Shown here one piece after another: positions 1-5,170 of a stretch of 5,249 nt of DNA. The stretch comes from Actinomycetes bacterium. Lineage in GTDB: Bacteria; Actinomycetota; Acidimicrobiia; Acidimicrobiales; UBA8190. Numbering within the stretch: position 1 is the first letter of the stretch; each line of letters begins with the position of its first letter. The notes under the pieces are model-generated. The model worked only from the letters and a program-made list of their open reading frames with translations, was not told where the DNA came from and made no database searches. A program made the translations under genes and the position numbers. The stretch is taken from assembly GCA_021779775.1 (NCBI GenBank), contig JAJYAB010000157.1, positions 1 to 5,249 on the forward strand, in the 5' to 3' direction.

Positions 1-62
1 CTCCAAGCCCAGGCGTCGGCGTCCTCGTGGTAGCCGGTGATCGCCCTTTCCACCTCGATCAC
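1..62 (-). CDS. N-terminal start of a small protein, possibly DUF3565 family (partial)
   Basis: Only the first 20 codons are inside the window; the gene runs off the left edge. The likely start is the GTG at complement 62-60, which overlaps the TGA stop of the upstream CBS fragment (GTGA, 4-nt overlap). A second in-frame GTG lies at 53-51. The visible peptide begins (M)IEVERAITGYHEDADAWAW. The stretch I-T-G-Y-H-x-D followed by an acidic residue and W is reminiscent of the start of DUF3565 proteins, small Cys/His-containing proteins of unknown function. The diagnostic CGH-x-QHVRH part would lie outside the window, so the family call is a guess from a short match. The overlap suggests co-transcription with the former channel gene. 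Confidence 0.4.
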   Translation of the reverse strand, partial: MIEVERAITGYHEDADAWAW

Positions 63-541
63 CCTACGTCGGCGTCCCGGACGTCCCCGGTGTTCGCGAC
101 ATTGCTGTTCCGGCTCCTGGTACGGATGCGTCGAAGGGTGAGCACACGCGCGGCTCGGCGCTCCTCTTCGAGGAGCTTCTGGCGGGCGCTGAACAGATCG
201 AACTGGGTGATCAACCCGGCAAAGTGCCGGGCGTCGGCTCGGTCGACTACTGGGAGGACCCCGACACCGGTCGCGGCCATCCGGTCCGCCACCGATCGCA
301 GGATCTCGTCGGGATGGGCAACGACCAACGAGGAGATCATCGTGTCGCCCACCAGGCTCTCCGGGTGATCCTTGGCTGTCAGCACGGCCGACCAGGGGAG
401 GACTCCGACCAGGCCGGCGTCGCCGTCGAGTACGGGATAGAGACGCTGGCGGCGCTCTGGGGAGCCTTCGGGAAGGGCCCCGTAGAGATCGAGGAGGTCG
501 GCATCTACATCGGCACCGGCCAGATGGTCGACGCCCCCCAC
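59..541 (-). pseudogene. 5'-truncated ClC-type chloride channel: C-terminal CBS-domain pair only
   Basis: From the first available start (GTG at 541) the frame gives 160 residues. Residues about 1-56 read as a CBS domain (ending LYPVLDGDAGLVGVLPW) and about 63-118 as a second one (VLPVVD, then FAGLITQFDLFSAR). The following QKLLEEERRAARVL segment is typical of the C-terminus of bacterial ClC channels with cytoplasmic CBS domains, which sense nucleotides. No membrane segment is present, whereas the full family has roughly ten or more helices before the CBS pair. The GTG has no Shine-Dalgarno sequence. The frame stays open and CBS-linker-like (RRGGRAFDSNVGTRVGG) upstream to a TGA at 637-635, so the ancestral gene probably extended further and was cut there. 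The alternative is a stand-alone CBS protein. The CBS assignment is firm; ClC origin and pseudogene status are inferred. Confidence 0.68.
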
Positions 542-653
542 ACGGGTGCCAACGTTCGAGTCGAAAGCACGCCCACCACGCCGGGGTCCACGTGGGGCAC
601 CGACCTGCTCGTAGGAGTCACGGATCCCGCGACCTCATGAGGACTGACAGCTG

Positions 654-682
654 TCGACGGCGGACGCTCCCCCTGCTATCTT
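654..682 (+). promoter_or_regulatory. Putative sigma-70-type promoter of the first toxin-antitoxin operon
   Basis: A TATCTT hexamer at 677-682 is preceded by TG one base upstream (TGC at 674-676), making an extended -10 element. A weak -35 match, TCGACG at 654-659, lies 17 nt upstream. Transcription would begin near 689-690, about 34 nt before the ATG at 724. This is a motif match only. Confidence 0.45.
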
Positions 683-714
683 TCACTGAGCAGCATGTTT
701 CAGTGCGCAGTGAA
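682..714. promoter_or_regulatory. Putative operator: repeated CAGTG half-sites at the transcription start
   Basis: CACTGA (684-689) and TCAGTG (700-705) form a perfect inverted repeat with a 10-nt spacer. A further half-site, CAGTGAA at 708-714, is the exact reverse complement of TTCACTG at 682-688. The cluster covers the predicted transcription start and reaches the Shine-Dalgarno sequence. AbiEi antitoxins are known to repress their own promoter through inverted repeats, so this is the natural binding site for the protein encoded just downstream. Binding is inferred. Confidence 0.45.
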
Positions 715-723
715 GGATGCCAT

Positions 724-1785
724 ATGGTGAAAGCTACATTGCGGTTGGAGCCGTCCGAGCTGGACCGTTACCGAGGTGTGTTCGCCAGCGTCCCTGAGCT
801 CGTTGTCACCGAAGGGACCCAGGACCGGGTGGAGGTTGGGGAGCACCACCGTCCCCTCACGATACTGCCGCGCCTACCGGCGGGCTCGGACCCGACCCTC
901 GCCGCTCACCACCTGGCGAGCACCGTCCCCGGCGGGGCGGTTGGCCTCGTTGCCGCCCGTTCCATCCCCTACAAGGAGCGAGACGCACTCGAGGTCGCCG
1001 GCCTGTCGTGGTGCGACGGGCGGGGGGCCCTGCATCTGTCCTGGCCCGGGACGCTCATCCATATCGACCGTGGCGGTCGCCGGCGGGTCACCAACGAAAC
1101 GGCCGGCCAGAACGATTCCCGACTCGGTCCGGCCGGCATCCGGGCCGTACAGGTCTTGCTCGATGGCACGGACGACGAGTGGACCGTCAACCGGCTCGCC
1201 GAGCAGGCCCGGATCTCGGTCGGCCAGGCGCACAACGTGTTCCGGACCATGGAGCAGAACCGTCTGGTCCACGCGGTCGGCAAGGGCCCCAAGCAGCGAC
1301 GAGTGATCGACGACCGCGGCGCCGCTTTGGATTGGCTCGCCACGGTGGACGGCGCCCGTCGACGACCACAGGGTGCCGCTACCTACCTCTACGCGCGAAC
1401 TGACCAGGAAATCGCCCGACGCTTCGCGGAGAAAGCATCCGAGGTGGGGGTGACCTACGCAGTTACTGGCGCGGCGGGAAGCAACCTGCTCGGCGTGCCC
1501 GTACTCAACCGGATCATCGTCACCCACATCCGTGTCAGTGGCCTTAAACCCACCGAGGCGCTCGCACGGTTGGGCCTCGAACACTTGGAGGCCGACGATG
1601 CCGGACGAGGCATGAACGTGGAGCTGTGGAATGACGTCGGAGAGGTCGGGACGTTCGCGGCGGCACCGATCGACGACATCCGAGTCGCGCCCGCCGTCCG
1701 AGTCTGGCTAGACCTGCTCCGCCAAGGCGGACGGAACCGGGATGCCGCTCAGATATTTAGGGAGCAGACACTTGAACGAACCTGA
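724..1785 (+). CDS. AbiEi-like antitoxin/transcriptional regulator (AbiEi_2/DUF2186 type) of pair 1
   Basis: A 353-residue protein. The ATG at 724 was chosen because AAGGA at 713-717 sits 6 nt upstream; earlier in-frame starts lie inside the promoter. Residues about 70-115 (VGLVAARSIP...LSWCDGRGALHLSWPGTLIHID) resemble the N-terminal domain of the COG4861/DUF2186 group, where a 'yvD-x-x-GN-x-yL' motif occurs. Residues about 136-207 form a winged helix-turn-helix: TVNRLAEQARISVGQAHNVF is the HTH and RLVHAVGKGPKQRRVIDDRG the wing. Residues about 218-348 form the C-terminal domain with YAVTGAAGSNLL (245-256), MNVELW (297-302) and VAPAVRVWLDLLRQGGRNRDAAQIF (321-345), a pattern shared by AbiEi-type proteins. 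It is expected to bind DNA, repress its own operon and neutralise the nucleotidyltransferase whose start it overlaps by 14 nt. The family call rests on motif memory; the antitoxin role is inferred from context. Confidence 0.72.
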   Translation: MVKATLRLEPSELDRYRGVFASVPELVVTEGTQDRVEVGEHHRPLTILPRLPAGSDPTLAAHHLASTVPGGAVGLVAARSIPYKERDALEVAGLSWCDGRGALHLSWPGTLIHIDRGGRRRVTNETAGQNDSRLGPAGIRAVQVLLDGTDDEWTVNRLAEQARISVGQAHNVFRTMEQNRLVHAVGKGPKQRRVIDDRGAALDWLATVDGARRRPQGAATYLYARTDQEIARRFAEKASEVGVTYAVTGAAGSNLLGVPVLNRIIVTHIRVSGLKPTEALARLGLEHLEADDAGRGMNVELWNDVGEVGTFAAAPIDDIRVAPAVRVWLDLLRQGGRNRDAAQIFREQTLERT

Positions 1786-2656
1786 CGGACAACACGTGGC
1801 CGGCTACGACCCGGACCTCGCCGATCAGTTGGCCGCCGAAGCAGCTGACATCGTCCGCTCCCTCGGGTTCATGGCTGCCCACATTGTGCTCATCGGCGGC
1901 CTCGTCCCCGGTCTGCTCGTTCCGGTACTCGACCCAGGAGTCGAGCCGCACGTCGGGACGGCTGACATCGATCTTTGTCTGAGCGTGGCCCTCGTCGAGG
2001 GCGACACCGAGGCCTACGAACGTGTCGAGACGATCCTCAAGGGTCTTGGCTTTCAAGAAGGCGACGTCTCATTCCGCTGGTTGCGACACGACGGTATCGG
2101 GTTGACCGTCGAGTTCTTCTGCCCGGCCGGTGAGCAACGCCCAGCTGGCCGAGCCTTTCGTCCCTCCCATTCGGACAACCCAACCGGCAAACACAATTTC
2201 GGCGGTCGCCTCTCCGCTCTGGCCCTCGAAGCCGGCGAACTGCTGACCACCGACATCGAGGTCGTCAGTCGAACCTTCGTCCTCCCCCAGAACAAGGGGA
2301 CCATCGATATGGAACTTCGGGTCACGGGGCCGCTGGCGTTTTTGATGGCAAAGATCGACGCTCTGCGCGGACGGGACAAACCAAAAGACGCCTACGACAT
2401 TGTCTGGCTGGTCGAAAGCTGGCCGGGCGGTCCAGCTGCCGCCGCGGCGTCCTTCGCTCAACGCCCGGCCTATCACCGACCAGAGGTCACCGCCGCGCTT
2501 GATTCGATTAGAGACGCCTTTGTCGCCACCGACCGGATCGGTGCCCGCAGCTACGCCCGCTTCGTGGCAACCAACATTCGCGACGAGCCGCAACTCGAAC
2601 GCCGAGCCGTCGGCGCCATAGCCGAATTCATCGCCGCGCTTCCCGACTCCAACTAA
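1772..2656 (+). CDS. AbiEii-like nucleotidyltransferase, predicted toxin of pair 1
   Basis: A 294-residue protein. I chose TTG at 1772 because AGGGAG (1759-1764) lies 7 nt upstream; the ATG at 1742 in the same frame has no such site and would deepen the overlap with the antitoxin gene. The 14-nt overlap implies translational coupling. It has the nucleotidyltransferase-fold signature: VLIGGLVPGLL (39-49, with the Gly-Gly loop at 42-43), then TADIDLCL (63-70) with the metal-binding D65 and D67, and a probable third acidic residue in LTVEFF (E114). AKIDALRGRDKPKDAYDIVWL (193-213) corresponds to the conserved K-x-x-AL ... R-x-K-x-KD-x-YD motif of AbiEii/AbiGii proteins. In characterised MenT relatives this fold adds nucleotides to tRNA 3' ends and blocks translation. 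Here the substrate is unknown, and a threonine replaces the serine usual two residues before the first Asp. Confidence 0.78.
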   Translation: MNEPDGQHVAGYDPDLADQLAAEAADIVRSLGFMAAHIVLIGGLVPGLLVPVLDPGVEPHVGTADIDLCLSVALVEGDTEAYERVETILKGLGFQEGDVSFRWLRHDGIGLTVEFFCPAGEQRPAGRAFRPSHSDNPTGKHNFGGRLSALALEAGELLTTDIEVVSRTFVLPQNKGTIDMELRVTGPLAFLMAKIDALRGRDKPKDAYDIVWLVESWPGGPAAAAASFAQRPAYHRPEVTAALDSIRDAFVATDRIGARSYARFVATNIRDEPQLERRAVGAIAEFIAALPDSN

Positions 2657-2659
2657 CCC

Positions 2660-2681
2660 GATCCGATCGTTTCGACGGATC
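2660..2681 (+). terminator. Hairpin just after the pair 1 toxin stop, possible terminator
   Basis: GATCCG (2660-2665) pairs with CGGATC (2676-2681) and TCG (2667-2669) with CGA (2673-2675). Together they give a 9-bp stem with one bulged A and a TTT loop. It begins 4 nt after the TAA. No T-run follows, so if it terminates transcription it is of the tail-less kind described in actinobacteria. Confidence 0.45.
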
Positions 2682-2830
2682 TCGGCCTACCCCAGGGTAA
2701 GCGGCAGTCGGGCTCCCTACAACTCGAACCCAGTCAGGTTCTCACCGCCCTGCTCGCTCATCCTTCTTATCGGGACGATTACGCATCGCCCGACGGGGAG
2801 ACCGAGGCCCCGATCCATGGTCCCTACCGT

Positions 2831-3121
2831 GTGGAAGCGGTGTCGCCGGAGTCGTTCGACCTGGTCTGCAGCGCCGACGCCGAGGCGCTGTTGACATCCT
2901 GGATGGAGCAGTTCGGACCTGTGAACGCACGTGAGGTCGAGGGAGATCTCGACGAGGTCTACAGCCTCCTCAGAAGCGCATCAGCAGTCCTTGAGCTCCG
3001 GGACCTCGGCGAGGACGCTCGACACGAATGGGGATGGGTCGTCGGACTCTCCGGCTTCCACGAGTTCGTCATCGTAGAACCGGAGGGTGGCGTGGCCCTG
3101 ATCGTCGCCACCGACGATTGA
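2831..3121 (+). CDS. Small, strongly acidic protein of unknown function
   Basis: From GTG at 2831 it gives 96 residues with 21 Asp/Glu against only 4 Arg and no Lys, so the predicted pI is very low. I do not recognise the family. The sequence suggests a compact alpha/beta protein: a strand near SFDLVCS (8-14), an amphipathic helix with DAEALLTSWMEQFG (16-29), a second helix (DLDEVYSLLRSA, 39-50), then strands AVLELRDLG, HEWGWVVGL, EFVIVEP and VALIVATDD. The start is doubtful. There is no Shine-Dalgarno sequence before 2831, and the frame is open back to 2657 with protein-like sequence (for example HGPYRVEAVSPESF) but no ATG, GTG or TTG codon. It may therefore be a 5'-damaged gene or use a rare start. 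It lies between the two toxin-antitoxin pairs, downstream of a hairpin. It could be an accessory or immunity-type protein, but nothing proves it. Confidence 0.5.
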   Translation: MEAVSPESFDLVCSADAEALLTSWMEQFGPVNAREVEGDLDEVYSLLRSASAVLELRDLGEDARHEWGWVVGLSGFHEFVIVEPEGGVALIVATDD

Positions 3122-3304
3122 CCTGAGGCATCCGTGCCGATCCTGCGCGCCCAGAACGCCGGCCCACCCGCCCCCGTCAAGGTAACCCGAGGCGCGCCCG
3201 AGTCGCCGTTCGGCGCTCTCCTCTTGCTGGCACGGAACGTGACGGCCAGACGGCGCAGACGTTTCCGGTCACGGCACCAGGTCGTAGTGCCCAATGCACA
3301 CCAT
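3122..3304. other. Intergenic region before the second toxin-antitoxin operon
   Basis: About 180 GC-rich bases without a gene I can support. A 68-codon open frame beginning with GTG at 3134, preceded by a GAGG-like sequence, crosses this stretch but runs into the promoter and start codon of the next gene and has an unconvincing Arg-rich composition. I see no clear terminator or RNA gene. Confidence 0.4.
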
Positions 3305-3343
3305 ACGTCACGAGACTTAGCATTATACTTAGTTTCGTGACGT
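3305..3343. promoter_or_regulatory. 39-bp near-palindrome, putative AbiEi operator over the -10 box and start codon
   Basis: The two 19-bp arms (3305-3323 and 3325-3343) match at 16 positions around the centre at 3324. The outer 9 bp are perfect: ACGTCACGA and TCGTGACGT. Mismatches fall at 3314/3334, 3318/3330 and 3321/3327. The direct repeat ACTTAG occurs at 3315-3320 and 3327-3332. It includes the only markedly AT-rich patch of the window. Binding by the protein encoded immediately downstream would block RNA polymerase, in line with the known negative autoregulation of abiE operons by AbiEi at inverted repeats. Confidence 0.65.
3324..3329 (+). promoter_or_regulatory. -10 box (TATACT) of a leaderless promoter for pair 2
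   Basis: TATACT matches the TATAAT consensus at five of six positions. Transcription would begin about 7 nt downstream, at 3336-3337, which coincides with the GTG start codon at 3337. The mRNA would thus be leaderless, which is common in actinobacteria. No good -35 hexamer is visible; CCATAC lies at the right distance (3302-3306 region). Confidence 0.5.
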
Positions 3344-4119
3344 CAGCGACGCGCTTTACTAGCTTGTGGGATGAGTTGCTCAGCGAAGGCCGGGTCACGG
3401 CAACGGCGGCCGAGATTCGCGCCCGCACGGGATCGTCGCTCGGCTCGGTCCACGTCGCCGTCGCTGAGGCCCAGCGCCGGCACCTGCTGTTCAGCCCGGT
3501 TCGAGGACTCTACGTCCTCGTCCCCCCGCAGTACCGCCGGCAAGGGGTGGTGCCCGCCGACTGGTTCCTCGACGACCTGTGCCGCCACCTTGGCCGACGG
3601 TACTACCTCGGCTATCTGTCCGCGGCGGCTCGCCACGGGAGCGCCCACCAGGCTCCGCAGGTGACGCAGGTCGTCGTCGACCGCGCGATTGCCAACCGGG
3701 AGTTCGGGCCGGTCCGGCTTCGCTTCTACGCCGATGTTCGGATGCCGCAGTGGTCGGTGATGGCGGCCACTGGACCCACCGGTTCGCTTCAGGTGGCGAC
3801 TCCGGAGACGTGCGCCTTCGACCTGGCCGAGATGCCCGACCGGGGCGGTGGCGTCAGCAATGTGGTGACCGTGCTGCGCGGTCTCACGCTCGACGGCGAC
3901 GAGCTCAAACGCCAAGCAGTGCAGCGGCCGCGGGCGGCGACCCGTCGGCTCGGAGTCCTACTCGAGCACGCCGACATCGGTGTCGATCTCGCAAGGCTCC
4001 CGGAGATCGCCATGGCCGATCGCAATACGACGCCGCTCGATCCGAAAGGTCCGCGTGTCGGCAAGGTGGATCGACGGTGGCACGTGCTCCTGAACGCGAC
4101 GATCGAGCCCGACGAATGA
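3337..4119 (+). CDS. AbiEi-family antitoxin with N-terminal winged helix, pair 2
   Basis: A 260-residue protein, a usual size for AbiEi. The GTG at 3337 is taken as start because a -10 box ends 7 nt upstream, implying leaderless translation; TTG at 3364 is an in-frame alternative. Residues about 6-62 form the winged helix (VTATAAEIRARTGSSLGSVH is the HTH; LLFSPVRGLYVLVPP is the wing and exit strand, typical of AbiEi_4). The C-terminal neutralising domain follows: WFLDDLCRHLGRRYYLGYLSAA (76-97), HQAPQVTQVVVDR (104-116), VRLRFY (126-131), and VATPETCAFDLAEMPDRGGG (153-172), the segment that in this family reads 'vatpE-t-alDLv...GG'. It should repress the operon through the palindrome overlapping its own start and counteract the AbiEii toxin whose ATG overlaps its stop (ATGA). 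The family is recognised from motifs; binding and neutralisation are inferred from relatives. Confidence 0.85.
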   Translation: MTSATRFTSLWDELLSEGRVTATAAEIRARTGSSLGSVHVAVAEAQRRHLLFSPVRGLYVLVPPQYRRQGVVPADWFLDDLCRHLGRRYYLGYLSAAARHGSAHQAPQVTQVVVDRAIANREFGPVRLRFYADVRMPQWSVMAATGPTGSLQVATPETCAFDLAEMPDRGGGVSNVVTVLRGLTLDGDELKRQAVQRPRAATRRLGVLLEHADIGVDLARLPEIAMADRNTTPLDPKGPRVGKVDRRWHVLLNATIEPDE

Positions 4120-5084
4120 TCCCCCAGCCGGTGCTCACCCAGTGGCGATTGGACCATCCGTGGCCGACCGATGAGCAGGTCGAGCAGGATCTCCTCCTCT
4201 CCCAGCTCGCCATCCTCCTGGCGAGCCACCCCCTGCTCGGCGAGCACCTCGTGTGGCGCGGCGGCACCTGCCTCCACAAGTTGCACCTGCCTGTCGCCCG
4301 GCGGTACTCGGAGGACCTGGACTACGTGCTGGTCGGACGGCCGGGCCCGACCGGCTGGCTCGTCGACTCCATCCGAGAGGCCATCGCCGACAGTCCGCTC
4401 CGGGAGATGAGCAGAACGGTCGGACGCTACAGCACGAAGGTGGTCCTCGGCGGTGATGCGACATCCACTGTGCCGCTGCGGGTGAAGATCGAGGTGAACA
4501 CCGATGAGGTCCCAGCCGCGATCGGTCTGGTGCGAATCTCGCACGGCGTCGACACCCGCTGGTGGTCCGGCCGGGCGGAGGTCACCACGTTCCACCCCGC
4601 GGAGCTCGTGGGAACGAAGTTCCGAGCCCTGGCTCAGCGGCGCAAGGGCCGGGACCTCTGGGACATGTGGCTCGCCCGCACCAAACTCGGCATCGCTGAC
4701 GAGGACCTCGCCCGTGCGGGCAGCCACTACCTGCGCGCCTGCGCCGTCCCGCCCGCCCTGTTCCGTCAGCGCCTGTCCGCGAACGTCGCCGACCCCCAGT
4801 TCCGCAGCGACCTCGACCTGTTGGTCGTAGGTGGGCTCGATGACTACGACGTGGACCGGGCCGCCACCGAGCTAATCCTCTGGAGCGACGAGCACCTCGA
4901 CCCTCTTTTCGACGCCGGCCGCTCTCCGGCGGCCATCGAACGCGAGCGGAAGCGGTGGGCACGCACCGGATGGGCACCCGGCAACGTCCGGTGTCCTCAT
5001 CATGAGCTCACCGAGGAGGGCGCAGTGCGCTGCCCTCGGTGGTACGAACCCGGCGGGCACTGCCCTGCTCACCCGCCAAAATGA
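4116..5084 (+). CDS. AbiEii/AbiGii-family nucleotidyltransferase toxin, pair 2
   Basis: A 322-residue protein starting at the ATG that overlaps the antitoxin stop by 4 nt; no separate Shine-Dalgarno is visible, so translation is probably coupled. All four family motifs are present. Motif I is WRGGTCLHKL (47-56) plus RYSEDLDYV (63-71), with metal-binding D67 and D69 and S65 two residues before. Motif II is VKIEVN (123-128) with the third acidic residue E126. Motif III is ELVGTKFRAL (163-172) with K168. Motif IV is RRKGRDLWDMW (175-185) with R179, D180 and D183. In MenT3 of Mycobacterium tuberculosis, a relative, such an enzyme adds pyrimidines to tRNA acceptor ends and stops charging; AbiEii of lactococci and streptococci acts in phage abortive infection and prefers GTP. 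After a helical region the chain ends in an unusual tail (290-322) rich in Cys and His. The family call is secure; the substrate is unknown. Confidence 0.9.
   Translation: MIPQPVLTQWRLDHPWPTDEQVEQDLLLSQLAILLASHPLLGEHLVWRGGTCLHKLHLPVARRYSEDLDYVLVGRPGPTGWLVDSIREAIADSPLREMSRTVGRYSTKVVLGGDATSTVPLRVKIEVNTDEVPAAIGLVRISHGVDTRWWSGRAEVTTFHPAELVGTKFRALAQRRKGRDLWDMWLARTKLGIADEDLARAGSHYLRACAVPPALFRQRLSANVADPQFRSDLDLLVVGGLDDYDVDRAATELILWSDEHLDPLFDAGRSPAAIERERKRWARTGWAPGNVRCPHHELTEEGAVRCPRWYEPGGHCPAHPPK
5011..5039 (+). other. Imperfect hairpin inside the 3' end of the pair 2 toxin gene
   Basis: CCGAGG at 5011-5016 pairs with CCTCGG at 5034-5039, and GGGC/GCAG inside the left arm with CTGCCC in the right arm, allowing for two bulged bases. 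It lies within the codons for the Cys/His-rich tail. It could be accidental in GC-rich DNA, or it could act on the 3' end of the mRNA. Confidence 0.3.
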
Positions 5085-5170
5085 TGCGCTCCACTGCCCA
5101 AGACCGTGAATCGGAGACGCCTTCCCGCCTGGTCGGCTGGGCAGACCGTGGTGACGGCGGCCATGTGAAA

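Noticed and set aside
224..640. 138-codon plus-strand frame over the CBS fragment
   Set aside because: The minus strand gives an unmistakable CBS pair; the plus-strand product has no coherent motif.
874..1584. 236-codon minus-strand frame opposite the first regulator
   Set aside because: It is a shadow of the AbiEi-like gene, whose HTH and C-terminal motifs are on the plus strand.
1742..1771. ATG at 1742 as the start of the pair 1 toxin
   Set aside because: No ribosome site precedes it, whereas TTG at 1772 has AGGGAG at optimal distance.
3134..3340. 68-codon frame starting with GTG after the acidic gene
   Set aside because: It runs through the promoter-operator palindrome and past the next start codon, and its composition is not protein-like.
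3579..4115. N-terminal extension of the AbiEii frame back to 3579
   Set aside because: It overlaps the whole antitoxin C-terminal domain in another frame and is Arg/Ala-rich nonsense. The ATGA overlap at 4116 marks the natural start.
3789..4727. 312-codon open frame on the minus strand opposite both pair 2 genes
   Set aside because: It lies antisense to two genes with clear family motifs, its product has no recognisable domain, and long antisense frames are common in GC-rich coding DNA.
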